Positions 46,985 to 58,649 of a stretch of DNA of 64,000 nt are shown piece after piece; the stretch's first letter is position 1; the number at the start of each line of letters is the position of its first letter. The notes below the pieces were generated by a model. That model saw only the letters and a program-made list of their open reading frames with translations, was not told the origin of the DNA and ran no database searches. The stretch is from Anaspis maculata. Taxonomy: Eukaryota > Arthropoda > Insecta > Coleoptera > Scraptiidae. The position numbers and the translations under genes are program-made. The stretch covers positions 16,392,892 through 16,456,891 of the forward strand of contig OX421964.1 of assembly GCA_949128115.1 (NCBI GenBank). Reading direction: 5' to 3'.

Positions 46985-48185
46985 TAATTCAACGATGGGT
47001 GATTCGAGGCTTGTTCCTCTAAAAAATGGTTTCGTCCGTCCTGCACTGTATTTTCGGCAGAGGGCTCGATTACATTCTCTGGAGGATTTCCTTCTTCTAT
47101 ATTGTGGTGAGTTATAAATGGCTTATTTTTATATTTTTGAAAATTGTTATTATTTATCGTTGAGGTTGACATGGGTACCGGTTTGTTTGCTGGTACATAA
47201 TTTGGGTTTGGTTGAAACGCGTTATATGGTTTCGGATTTTGATATTGTTGCCTTTGCGTTGTCTGATAATTTTGAAATTGTTTATTTGGGTACTGAAATT
47301 GGTAACTTTTCCCGAACCTTGGCGGGTATCGTGCTTGATAGGGAGCCGCTGGCACGACGGGGTTTGTTTTTTGATTTACTTGAAAATCATTGGTTAAAAT
47401 ACTTAGCGCTTCTTGAAGCGTCGCCGGATTGCGCGTGGTGATATAGTCACCGACTGGTTTATTTAAATATTTAAGGAACACCCTAAGCCCTAAATCTGTG
47501 GCATTTTCTATCAGGTGAACTTTTTTGTCGTTTGGAAAATGATTTGTGCAATAGGCTATTTGTAAATTTAAGTTTTTTTGTATAGCGTTAAAGAATTCAA
47601 TAGCCGACATACGAGCTTGTCTGAGTTCGCACAACTCCAACGTTAATGAGTGCAGGTCGCGCTTATCTGCATAAGTTGCTAACAAGGCGGATTTTAAGTC
47701 CAGCCAACAATCTATTGTGTAGGTTGAGATATCGCTTTTCGCTTTACCTGTAACTTTGTTTTTCAAACAATTTAGGATGTATTTGTTCTAAAAATCATCC
47801 GGATTTTGATTGTTATAAAAACTTACAATTATATCTTCTGCGAGGCGTAAATAATCGCCTAATAAAGCCCCTGGTCTCCTGTAAACTCAGGGACCATATT
47901 AAGGTAGGCATCTTTAAAAATTTGTGGCACAACATTCGGAGGGTTCCCAAGGGGTACTTGTTGCATTACTTGTTGTACCGTGGGAGCTGCTCCTGTTGCC
48001 ATATTTGCTAGAATTTCGGCTGTGCGTAATTCTATTTCGTTATTTCTATGAGGGGAACGCGATCTAAACCTTCTGCTTTTGCCTAGTCCTAACAAGCGGA
48101 AAGACAAAATAGCGTCTTCGACTTTCGCGTCTAAATTCTCCTCTGAATCTGAATCTGAACCGGAGTTACGGCCGCTTAGAGACAT
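46981..48185 (-). pseudogene. Provirus gag, interrupted
   Basis: The N-terminal part (48185-47859) starts with a Ser/Asp/Glu-rich segment, then an Arg/Ser stretch. It ends at a premature stop caused by a frame change near 47860. The capsid-like part continues at 47766-46981 (KNKVTGKAKSDI, LDLKSALLATYADKRDLHSL, ATLQEALSIL) and ends in an Asn/Gln/Tyr/Pro-rich tail lacking a CCHC zinc knuckle, as in insect errantivirus gag. An additional in-frame stop lies near 47790. The two lesions make it non-functional. Confidence 0.82.
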
Positions 48186-48470
48186 AAAGTGTACTTACAG
48201 CGTGATGAGGTATATCGCTGCTGTGGACATCGGTTCGATTTGTAGTCGTGTTGATCTCGGACTTGTTGTTCGGAACTTTGGTGTGGAAGGCCTCAATTAT
48301 TACGATTGGATCCACACTCGAAAGTTCGTCACTATTTCTTTGTAGGTTGTAGGTTCGTCTGTCGGTTTAAGGCATCAAAATGCTCCGTGTCTTAGCGCGT
48401 TTTTTGGAACTTAGACGCACTATTTTAAAACACGTTTTTGACAGAGTGATTCTACCAGTAGTACTGCGCC

Positions 48471-48680
48471 AATTAAATGTTCGTTCACGAGAATCTTCAA
48501 AAAAAAAATGTTTTTATTCGCAAAAATACAATAATGAATACATGCGAGCTCTAAGCGTGCAATGTCGTAACTGGTGTTCGCTTAGGGCGTTGGAGTCTAT
48601 ATAATGTTAAAAAAGCTAAGCTAAGCATAATACATAATAAGCGGTGTAAGCTAAATCCGGAGGAAAACTGGGATATAATT
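48471..48680 (-). repeat. 5' LTR of errantivirus-like provirus
   Basis: This is the 210 bp partner of the LTR at 40888-41095. On the minus strand it ends ..CATTTAATT, followed at once by GGCGCAGTACT, the primer site. It is flanked by CGGA at 48681-48684. Confidence 0.93.
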
Positions 48681-49710
48681 CGGATGATACACAAATTTAT
48701 CACTCGTTCGATCCAGCAGACTTGGATGTAGCTTTAGATAAAATCAACGAGGATTTAGTAAGAATACAGACGGCCTCCATCAACCACAAGTTAACTTTCA
48801 ACTCTGCAAAAACAACTGTCTTACTCTTTGGCAACAAGCGTAGCTGCGATCGTCTTGAAGAAAGAATCCATCTCCGAATTGGAAATTGCACATTAAAAGT
48901 CTCCAAGGAAGCCAAGAACCTGGGCATTATTCTTGATAACAGTTTCCGCTACAGACAGCACATTTCCAAGTGCATTCAACGAGCTTTCCTCAACCTTAGA
49001 TTACTTTACCGACATCGACAATACCTTTTCATTCAAACTAAGAAATTGCTATGCGACTCCCTAGTACTGTCACAATTCACCTTTTGCTCGCCAATTTATT
49101 CCGCTCTAATTGATAAGTCGACCATTTACAAAGTACAAAAAATTCAAAACTCTTGTATAAGATTTATTTACGGTATGCGCAAGTACGACCATGTCTCGTT
49201 CAGGTTGAGGAACTTGGGATGGCTCAACATGGAAAATAGGATGGTTTTGCAGATGGCTTGCTTTTTGGAAAAGATCATTGACACTTCAGAACCTAAATAC
49301 CTGACTGAAAAGCTCAGCTTTCGAACCGATGTTCACAACTTTAATGTCAGGTCAAAGGGACTTCTCACGGCACCGATCCACCATACGACACTGTTCCAGG
49401 GCTCATTTACATACAGTGCTCACCGGACGTTTAACAGATATTCCCGGCTATATTCTTGTTTTCATTCTGTCAAATCATTTCGTGCTGCCCTGTTAACTGT
49501 GCTATTCGAAAATCAATGTTCCACATTTTTAACAACCCTCCTTTTCCTGCCAGGCGCCTACCTATTTAGATCCCTATAACTTAATGTACGTGCCAATTAT
49601 TATCAGAATTTCTAAGTTACTGTGTTACTCTTCTTGTTGTATGAATTTCATTTATTATTTATTATATGGAACTGTTTTGAATTGTTGTGAGTTTATTTGA
49701 TAGGAATAAT
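48681..49710 (+). mobile_element. Non-LTR retrotransposon RT, C-terminal half and 3' UTR
   Basis: This continues the LINE interrupted at 40887. The coding sequence resumes exactly at the second half of YADD (..DDTQIYHSF). It is followed by NHKLTFNSAKTTVLLFGN, NLGIILDNSFRYRQHISK, LCDSLVLSQFTFCSPIYSAL and IRFIYGMRKYDHVSFRL, and ends at 49579. There are no further stops in 285 codons. The 3' UTR runs to about 49710, where Gypsy integrase sequence begins. Confidence 0.88.
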
Positions 49711-49721
49711 TGTTGATTTAT

Positions 49722-50399
49722 TTATCGACCAAAGTTTTGGGGGGCCTTCGCCAAAAATCTAGGCCGGGACTGCGGCCTAGCGACCTTGGCCAGTCCGCCC
49801 CTGATGGAGAAGGTCTTGAATGTTTCGGCTGTGAACTGCGTTCCATTATCCGTGACGAGTACTTTTGGAAGTCCAAACGTCGAAAAAAAAGCTCCAACTT
49901 CCTGATGGTTTGCTGGGCAGTGATGATGCGAGTTGAAAAAACTTATGGCCACTTAGACAGTGCGTCGACAACGATCAAGTAATATTCGCCCTTGATCAGT
50001 CCTGCATAATCGATATGTAACCACTGCCAAGGTCTATGGGCCAAGGTTCAGTGGTATCTTAACTGATGTTTTCGCCGCTGTCACACACTGGCAAGTCTTG
50101 ACAAAGCCTTCAATTTCCCTATCGATGTTCGGCCATTAGACGCTCGATCGTGCCAGAGACTTCATGCGTTTGGTCCTCTGATGCCCTTTATGGAGTTCCT
50201 GTAGGACTCTTCCATGCAACTTCTGAGAAACTACCACTCTCTCCACGAACATGAGCGCGTTCTCAAGGACGGACAACGATTCTCTTCTCTGGTAGAAAAT
50301 CTTCAAAATTTGACTGGAGATCTCTGACGGCCGACCTTCCTGCATGTATTTGATGACCTTCCGAATATGTTCGTCTTTCGCCGTTTCCCTCTGAACCAC
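49722..50399 (-). pseudogene. Gypsy integrase remnant (zinc domain and core pieces)
   Basis: 50399-50136 encodes the region with ..VVSQKLHGRVLQELHKGHQRTKRMKSLAR, the HHCC-type integrase N-terminus. 49952-49722 encodes FFSTFGLPKVLVTDNGTQFTAETF, the second catalytic Asp block. The ~180 bp between them is out of frame. It belongs with the RNase H at 52848-53372, from which element copy B separates it. Confidence 0.82.
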
Positions 50400-50732
50400 A
50401 GTGAACGTAATGGGGTACTTACCTTTTTCTTTATTAGCTTAATCGATAGTATGGGTAAAAATATTGCACCAGTATTTTTTCTTTTTCCTAAATTCCCAAA
50501 ATTGCGGCCGTGGTGCCTGTTTTAAAAATATATTTGTGACGTCACAAATATACTAAAAACTAAACAAACAGCACTGTTGGGTTGAAAACTCAAAAAACTG
50601 TTAGAGTGGCATCACAACATTTGAAAAATACAAACATTAAAATTTCACTGAAATTCTTCTTCTGTTACCAACCCTTTGAAAAACAAAAACGAAAATAAAA
50701 TCTTTTTAACCAATGGATATATTTCCCAGAAA

Positions 50733-52506
50733 GGACCCCGCACGATTCTTATGGGAAATGGGTCTCGGTCAAATTCCCTAATTTTTTTATATGTTGTAGC
50801 CCAATTTGACACGAGCCAAAAACCATCGTCCGTTACCCAAAAAAATGGACAGTTTTTTTTCTATAAGGGGTTGAAAATGGGTTATTTCAAGGTAGAAAAA
50901 TATGTTCCAACGTAAGTGAGAACATTTCAACGTCCTTTTTAACACATATGGCTCATGACAATTCTCTTTTTCTTTTGTGAGAAAATCAACCCCCTCCCTC
51001 ACCCCCAACCCCTACTTGTGAGTATCAAATTCGAAATTACGTTTGAAAGTCATGCAGATGGTTCTATTTTGTCGAATTACTAATTTTGGCACAATTTTTT
51101 TTTCCAACCCCCAAATAGGGGGTGGGGTTGAAAAAAAACCTTCGGTCAATTCGGCTGAATTTCTGATATTGTGCTTTACCAGTTACGCTAAACAAGATTA
51201 CCAAGGGAAAACTCATTCGTATGATCAGTTTCCACCCCACAGAGGGTTGAAGTTGACTATAATGACTCATAAAACATTCTTCCATGTCATAAACAAAATG
51301 AATGAAAATAGTGGACTTTCATATCATCTTGTTTTGTAAAAATGCCTATCCTTCAAAAATAATTTCAACCCCGTCTCTCATCCCCTATCCTTGTTTCTGA
51401 ACATCATATTCGAAATAAATCTTGAAAATGAAGGAGAAGGTCGACGGTCGGATTCTCTGCATCTGATTGTGAATCCCCTCTCAAAATTCACTTTCACTAT
51501 TATGCTTATGTTAGCACCCTTACAGCAGGGTGGGACATACATTTGATTGAATGATTTTTTGCCTGGATTATTATTAAAAATATTGGTGCTCCTATCAAGT
51601 CTCAACTTTATAGCAGGTTAATTATGTTTACCTGTACCTACATAGTTCTTAACTTTTTTCTTTTGTACGGATACACCTCTACTTATAGTTTAGATTGAAG
51701 AATTTTATGTCATTTGGAGCGAAAGCTGCTCAATCAGAGCAAAATATTATGTCACACTCTTATTCTAGCTACTGCGACTATTTGAAGGATGAAATAAAAA
51801 TTGATATAATTTCCAAGATTTGTTTCGAATATGATGTTCAGAAACAGGGATAGGGGATGAAGGACGGGATTGAAAGTATTTTTGGAGAATAGACATTTTT
51901 ACGGAACAAGATGATATGAAAGTCCACTATTTCCATTCATTTGGTTCATGACATGGAAGAATGTTTTATGCGTCATTATAGTCAACTTCAACCCTCTGTG
52001 GGGTGGAAACTGGTCATACGAATGAGTTTTCCCTTGGTAATCTTGTTTAGCGTAACTGGTTAAGCACAATATCAGAAATTCAGTCGAATTGACCGATGGT
52101 TTTTTTTTCAACCCCACCCCCTATTTGGGGGTTGGAAAAAAAAATTGTGCCAAAATTGATAATTCGACAAAATAGAACCATCTGCATGACTTTCAAACGT
52201 AATTTCGAATTTGATACTCACAAGTAGGGGTTGGGGGTGAGGGAGGTGGTTGATTTTTTCACAAAAGAAAAAGGGAATTGTCATGAGTTATATGTGTCAG
52301 AAAGGACGTTGAAATGTTCTCACTTACGTTGGAACATATTTTTTTACCTTGAAATAACCCATCTTCAACCCCTTATAGAAAAAAAACTGTCCATTTTTTA
52401 GGGTAACGGACGATGGTTTTTGGCTCGTGTCAAATTGGGCTACAACATATAAGAAAATCAGGGAATTTGACCGAGACCCATTTTCCATAAGAATCGTGCG
52501 GGGTCC
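50733..52506. mobile_element. Long-TIR non-autonomous DNA element, copy B
   Basis: This 1774 bp copy has the same GGACCCCGCACGATTC ends as copy A, ~700 bp arms (50733-~51430 and ~51810-52506) and a centre reversed relative to copy A. CCAG may flank the AAAGGACC.. ends here, but copy A does not confirm a consistent duplication. No ORF is credible. It is inserted between RNase H and integrase of a Gypsy remnant. Confidence 0.9.
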
Positions 52507-52847
52507 TTTCCAGGAAATACTATTTATTACTTTTGTTAATGATTGAAAGTATTTCCAGTCAAATCTGTTTCATTGGCAAGTACATACTTGAACTTTTTCA
52601 ACTGATTTTCATTTAAAATTAACTAGAGTGGAACTCCTAGAATTTCCAGTTGAAAATTTCAAAGGTAATCTAGTCCAGCTGCCGGTTTGATCGATGACTC
52701 TGATGAGAATTCAATTACAATAACTAGAAAACTAGTTAAAAATACTGAAACTAGGCATATATAGCTGACATCAACTGGAAAAAGTTTTAGTGTGTACCCC
52801 ATTGGTGTTGACGACAGCGCTGATCTCACAACTTTCTCCAAATCCTG

Positions 52848-53372
52848 TTACAGCTGTATAGACGCGATGACGCATTCCTCATCCGGCTTGGAAAAGTTCT
52901 TCACGAGTCTTGACAACATGTCAGCATGTCCGAACTGGTCACTCTTGATATATTCGATCTTGAAGTCATAGGCAAGTAAGGTCAATGCCCACCTTTGAAG
53001 TCGACTGGTGGTGTAGACCAGTATTCCCTTCTTTGAACCAAATATTGCGAGCAGGGGCTTGTGGTCAGTTTGCAGAATAAATGATCTTCCATATATCATT
53101 TTGTAAAATTTGAGAACACCAAAAATGATTGCTAATGCCTCTTTCTCAATTTCACTATAATTTGATTCTGCTGAAGTTAGTGATCTTGACGAATGATGGA
53201 TGGCCTTGAATTTCCCATCTAAAAACCGATGCATGATACACGCTCCTACTCCATGTCTTGAAGGGTCCGCCGCAAGAATAATCTCGAATTTCGCATTAAT
53301 TCGCGTGTCGAATCTTCGAGATGCTTGCAGAAAGCTCACGGTGAACAGTGATGTAGTTGGTTCTGAATGCAC
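52848..53372 (-). pseudogene. Gypsy RNase H domain remnant
   Basis: An open frame of 174 codons encodes the RNase H of a Ty3/Gypsy pol of the mag/K02A2.6-like style: FEIILAADPSRHGVGACIMH, SRSLTSAESNYSEIEKEALA, LQTDHKPLLAIFG and TTSRLQRWALTLLAYDF. RT lies upstream in such elements but here the sequence switches at ~53373 to a BEL/Pao element. Integrase continues at 50399 beyond inserted copy B. Confidence 0.85.
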
Positions 53373-53456
53373 GGCACGATAAACGACGCACGTAAATAGA
53401 CAAATCCATGCTTTTTGTGGTCCCTCTTCAAGGGACCATTTGGCTTGACTTTGACT

Positions 53457-56134
53457 TCACCGGACCGGGGTTGGTCCGGTGAAGTCAATGCCGACCATCT
53501 CAAACACGGAGGCATCGCGCACCCGATCCGCAGGTAATGACGGACACTCAGCCTTCATGAGCTTAGCACTGTGGCTTCGACCAATCATACACCTCGCGAT
53601 TACCACTCTGATGGCTCGTCGGCCACTCAGTATCCAGTACCTCTCGCGAAGCATATACTCAATGAACCTTGGGTGCCAACGTGACACATGTTCTCGTGGG
53701 ACTCGCGAATGAGAAGTTCGACCACGGGATGTTTTAAACACTACCGTAAAACGAGAATTCTTGTCGTCTTCGCGGCTTGACACACGCGACTTCAACCGGA
53801 TAAGTCCATGCTCGTCATAAAACGGATTCAATGAAGTAATTCTCTTATCGCTGATCTCGAAAGTCTCCTCTGTTGGATTAGTTTCTGCACAAATTCTTCA
53901 GCAGCGTCAATTTCTTTTACACTAAGCGCTCCCTGGCGTCGACCAGTGGGATTTCGAGTATTATGTGCGAAGTGAGAGATCCAGGCAATCATCCGCAAAA
54001 GCCTGCTGAATTTCGAGAAATATGTCAAATGCCAATCCTGCGAAGTACCACTGAAGAAGCTTGAGATCAATCATTTTTGTTTTTCTTGATCAATTGCGTC
54101 TTCATCAGTCATCACAACTTTCTTGACTGTTCGCGAACTTCCACGTACGTGGAGGTTCGTAAAGCCAACTTGGACCCTTCCACTAACAGGACTCCAATAG
54201 ATGTTTTGCTGAACATCCTCTGGAGAGAAAATCGGCCGGGTTCATGCGACCAGGAATGTGACGCCACACCTCTCTTGCCGTCAGAGATCATATCTCCTCA
54301 ACTTTGTCGCCCAGGCCCGGGCCAACAAAGATCTTTACGTCCTATCCATGCCAATATGGTGCTAGAATCACTCCAAAAATAACTTTCGTATTTTATTTCG
54401 GCGAGAATATGTTTTATGCTGTCATATAATCTAGCGCCGATCGTAGCTGCAAGCAATTCCAATCTGGGAATCGTTAGCTTTTCAAGCGGAGCCACTCTTG
54501 CTCTAGCCTGTATCAGGTGAACGTGAGCTTCACTCGGCTTGGCCACCCTCAGAAATATAACAGCAGCATTATCCTGGCTTGAGTCGCAAAAAGTGTGCAG
54601 ACTGACGTTATCGACCTCCTGGGGATCACAACCAAACCATCTAGGTATTTTGATTTTGGTCAACAGAGGATTCTCTGATCTCCATTTGAGGAAATAAGTC
54701 ATCGTTTCTTCGTCTATTACCTCGTCCCAGGTTGTTCTTTTTTGCCACATTTATTGAAGCAGCAATTTAGGAGTTGAAGATGCCGGAGCAGTATATCCGA
54801 CGGGGTCGTATACTTGGTGAGCAATCGAAAGTATCTGCCGTTTCGTTACCTTTTCTGTGTCAAAAGAACGTTCGTCTCTGGTCGCCAAAGTATGACTCGT
54901 TCTATCCCACTCCATTCCAGGAATGTTGGTGAGCGTCGTAGCGTCTTCCTCAAAGTACTCGTTCATGCTGGATTCCCATTCTCGGAGCTGAAAATTTCCT
55001 TCCGCAATAAGCTGACTCACCTCCCTCATGAACAAGTCAAGTTCCTTTCCACAGTTACGCTCGCCAGGCAATTATCCACGTATAATCCAGTTATCAGCTT
55101 CGTCACAGTAGCTGGAGAATAGGACGATCCCTCCAGCATTCTCTCCAAATGGTACTGTATCTTCATTCTGAGTAAGTATGGGCTGCAGCAGACCTCGAAC
55201 ACCACTCTTTTATGACGATAAACACATGTATGGCCTTTATTATCTTTCCACAGAAATATCAAGCTGTCTCGATCGGCTGTATGTACCCCGATCTGCGAGA
55301 AAGCCTTCTTTATGTCTGCCGTTACTCCTATTCTGGCAATTCGAAATCTTGTGAGCAGTGACGGTATCATTTCGATCAGGTTTGGCGACACATTTAGCGA
55401 GGGCTGATTCTTTTCACGTGCTGACGCATCAAAAACCGGTCTTATCTTTGTGGTCAAGCTCGATTCTTTGATTAGGTACCGGTCGATGTAGCAGGTAATG
55501 GGCGGGTTTTCCCAACTCGTTTTCTGGAACCTTCTCGATTATACCCTACTCGAGCCACTGGTCAAAAACCTCTTGATAGTCTACATCTATCCTTTGCATC
55601 TTCAGCTTCTTGGTAACCGCGTCTAATCTCTTCTTCGCAAGGTCTAAATTAGTCGGCAAAGGCGGGTGCCATTCTAACCATGATAGCTGAACCTCATACC
55701 GTTGGTCTTCATCGACTTTGATAGTTCCCAAGAAATGATCATTGACAGCTCGTTCGATCTCTTTTCTTGTTTTTTCTTCGTTTGGGTTAAAGATATCAAG
55801 TACATCTAGGCGCCATAGCTCTGCGACATCCATTTCTTCCGAGAACAGGGAGCAGACAGTCTTTACCGAATCTCTTTTTTGCATCTTTAGGCACTTTGCT
55901 CATGACAGCTCATCCTAGAATTGTTTCTACGGCCATCACACCGCATCGCAGTATTCTTCGTTTTCCGGTGAGCAATTTTCCCGCTCCGTCAGCACCAAGA
56001 AGGACCTCAATTTTTGACGAGTTCCCAACGTCAGACACGCAAATTTCCAACTTTTCCAGTTCTTCGGTCCAACTACCTTCGAAAATGGTCGAAAGATCAT
56101 CGCAGATGTTTGCGATGTTACACACGGCAGCCAC
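53457..56134 (-). pseudogene. BEL/Pao retrotransposon pol, multiply broken
   Basis: The order on the minus strand follows BEL/Pao pol. A protease-end segment (56134-55910: VLLGADGAGKLLTGKR) comes first, then a linker (55884-55546). RT follows (55457-55026: RPVFDASAREKNQPSLN, VTADIKKAFSQIGV, and LYVDN in place of the usual YVDD). The RT/RNase H connection (55071-54751: ILSIAHQVYDPVGYTAP), RNase H (54750-54298: LHTFCDSSQDNAAVIFL, IPRLELLAA), a linker (54070-53828) and the integrase zinc-region start (53831-53457: RERYWILSGRRAIRVVI, LPADRV..VGIDFTGP) complete it. Several frame changes and a 3' truncation show it is dead. No LTR was recognised. Confidence 0.85.
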
Positions 56135-56260
56135 TACACAAAACTAAAAAACCCTTGAAGTATTATCAATTTGTGTTACCATATAAATTACCATTATACC
56201 ATATAAATACCACCTTACCATATAAATTCAAAATATTGAGCTGTGCTCACGACATAGTGT
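56115..56260. repeat. Dispersed repeat shared with 38645-38760
   Basis: It holds the same blocks as the copy near 38.7 kb. Here a short ACCATATAAAT-like repeat is amplified between them (56178-56225). Confidence 0.6.
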
Positions 56261-56813
56261 GTACGGTAACGACTGTGAAAAGTGAGTCGGACGGGGCGCA
56301 CTGGCTGAGTTGACAGAGAAACTAAGGTCAATATTGTCGCGTATGGCCCTTTGGACCTTCCTCAAAGTACCATAGGGCTCTTACTTGATTGGGGGCGTAG
56401 GTTGCTAGAGAAACATTTCAAACATTATAACAGGTTTATTAAACTAAATCAGAGATACCCAACGTGATAATCAAACAACAAGGTAATATTATTTTCCTGT
56501 CTCACCTTTCTGTTGGACCTATTTCATGGAGTAAGGAGTACGCCATACGCAACTTCTTAGTTCATTAGCCGGAGTCTAGGATTCGCGCTTGGCCGGCCTC
56601 GCCGGTCGCCAACTCGCCAATCCCCTTCAATACCGCCGTGCCCGTCCTGGTCCTAAAAATGCTTGCTTTACATCAGTGACGCCCAGAGAAGCGGCTAGCT
56701 AATCTAGGTGAACGTTTCCTTATGCAAGCTTGCACCCTTCAAGGTACCAGGGTCTGACATGGAGTTATCTACCTATTCTGGTTAAAGTCTATTCTCTTAT
56801 TTAAGCTCGGTAT
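56261..56813. other. No gene seen
   Basis: This is intergenic sequence between the BEL/Pao remnant and the Tc1-like element. No family or repeat boundary was recognised. Confidence 0.3.
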
Positions 56814-56815
56814 AA

Positions 56816-58070
56816 TATACTGGTCACAATTTGAAGTGGGTCACCCAAAAAATTGTTCGGTTTTTAATCTCTGTCAATCACTTGACAATCATCAGATTTC
56901 GAAATAACTTACACCAACTTCAAGATAAATCCTTCTACTTTCACCACCTGCAAGTGATTGTTGGCTCGTGACAGCGATATGTTTAATACAGTGTGATAAA
57001 GAATGCCTTGTAATTTTGTACTTTTTTGCAATGGTACAAGAACTTCCGTGGCCAGCCTGTAATTTTGGATTTTGCTCTTTTTGGCAACCAATAGTATGAG
57101 GAAGTCATTGCTTTTCAGCTTGATGCTCCAGGTTGCATAGTTACAGAAATGCGATTTTTTTTCCATGAGGTGATTTTTTGCACTGCACTGCTTCTAATTT
57201 TTACAGGTGGCTTCAAATATCTAATCAAGTAGGTATTCAAGTTAAGTCGGTCAATTAGACAGTTATTAATGTTGTTATAAACAGTTTTTCTCTGAGTTTA
57301 GCAAAAATTACTTTCAAAATTGTAACAATAACAATAATAAATGTAACATGGCAATATTAGGAATTATTCTTTTGTTAATAATGAAATCAATACAATGATA
57401 TGGCTAAACTTATCGCCCGATATCAATCCAATTGAGCACATATGGGATGCTCTCCAAAGAAGACTGTCAGCACTACCAGTACAACTCACTACAAGACAAG
57501 AGCTTATTGGATGCTCTAACCGCAAATTGGAGAGAAATCCTTTTGGCAACTATCAATAACCTGTTGAAAGGTATGTCTAGATACTACCAAAAAGTAGTGC
57601 AGTCCAGATCAGGTCCAACTTTCTTTTGATATATTTTACCCCGTTCATTTTCATTGCTCATAATTTGAATCTGATAAAAAAAATTGTTCGTATAAATTAA
57701 CGTGTTGAAGTAACTAAATAAGAAAAAAAAACATATTTTCGTAACTAAGCAACGTAGAGCATCAAACTAAGAAACAATGAGTTCCTCATACTATTGGTTA
57801 CCAAATACAGCAAAATCCAAAATTACAGGGTGGCCACGAAAGTTTCTGTACCATTGCAAAAAAGTACAAAATTACAAGGCATCCTTTATCACCCTGTAAT
57901 TAACATATCGCTTTCACGAGCCAACAAGCACTTGCAGATAGTGAAAGAAGGAGGATTTATCTTGAAGTTGGTGTGAGTTATTTCAAAATCTGATGATTTT
58001 CAAGTGATTGAGAGAGATTAAAAACCGAACAGTTTTTTGGGTGACCTACTTCAAATTGTGAGCAGTATAT
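56816..58070 (+). mobile_element. Tc1-like transposon remnant with long TIRs
   Basis: Inverted arms of ~290 bp (56816-57110 and 57780-58070) begin at TACTGGTCACAATTTGAAGT and end at the inverse near ACTTCAAATTGTGAGCAGTA, next to TA. Between them, 57408-57627 encodes in broken frame LSPDINPIEHIWDALQRRL, the final catalytic block (DDE/D) of Tc1/mariner transposases. The N-terminal two thirds of the transposase are gone. Confidence 0.8.
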
Positions 58071-58129
58071 ATTCACTTTTTTTTTCCTTTTCTTGTTATG
58101 AATATTTATTGTTGATTTTGTATATTATC

Positions 58130-58312
58130 GTGTTGTATTATTAATTTTTTCATTATAGTTTCACATGGAATGTATTTTTGGTTTGGTGTTGGATGGGTTG
58201 TTAGGTGGAAGAGCAGCTGGAAAGCTTCGACTTTCCAATAAGCTGAACCTCGCCATCCATTCAAAGTTCTCAATAAAGACATTTATTATTATTATTATTG
58301 TTATTATTATCT
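58130..58312 (+). mobile_element. LINE/SINE 3' end with (TTA)n tail
   Basis: This non-coding segment ends CAATAAAGACATT followed by a TTA-rich tail of ~35 nt, the form of a non-LTR 3' terminus. It resembles the decayed tail at 15400-15500. No ORF is present. Confidence 0.5.
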
Positions 58313-58449
58313 ACCTCGTGACAATATCTTATACCGATGAAGATCAACTGAGATGTACCAATGGGCTGGAATTCAGGATTGATAAGGGAGGCGCCAAAAC
58401 TACAAAGTAGAGAGAGACCACACGTCATGTCGCGAAGAAAGCCTACTCA

Positions 58450-58640
58450 CTCTAGGTTCGTGGACTCTTCGAGTTTATCGGCATGCCTTTTGGACTGTGC
58501 AATGCCACGCAGCCGCAGCAGAAGATTATGTTGTAGGTATCTGGTTTTGAGGCCCGGAAAAGAACTTTTCGTCTTCAACTACTTGAATGATATAATCATA
58601 ACGACGAATACATCCGGGGATCACATCAGAGCTACAGGAA
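58450..58640 (+). pseudogene. Gypsy reverse-transcriptase fragment
   Basis: Plus-strand frames encode FEFIGMPFGLCNATQPQQKIM and then, after a shift, FVFNYLNDIIITTNTSGDHI, the blocks around the RT catalytic motif of Ty3/Gypsy (here LNDI instead of LDDI). It is a ~190 bp isolated relic. Confidence 0.75.
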
Positions 58641-58649
58641 TGGTGTGCG

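Larger units (their letters stand above)
40888..48680 (-). mobile_element. Env-bearing Gypsy (errantivirus-like) provirus, defective
   Basis: The order on the minus strand is 5' LTR (48680-48471), a primer site directly after it reading (T)GGCGCAGT as in tRNA-Ser-primed insect errantiviruses, gag (48185-46981), pol (46984-42239), env (42254-41130) and 3' LTR. A 4 bp duplication CGGA flanks the whole. Near-identical LTRs imply a recent insertion. Defects: gag frameshift and stop, two insertions in pol (43879-45659 and the 209 bp tandem pair 45795-46212), and loss of integrase. It cannot replicate by itself. It sits within a LINE reverse-transcriptase gene. Confidence 0.9.
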
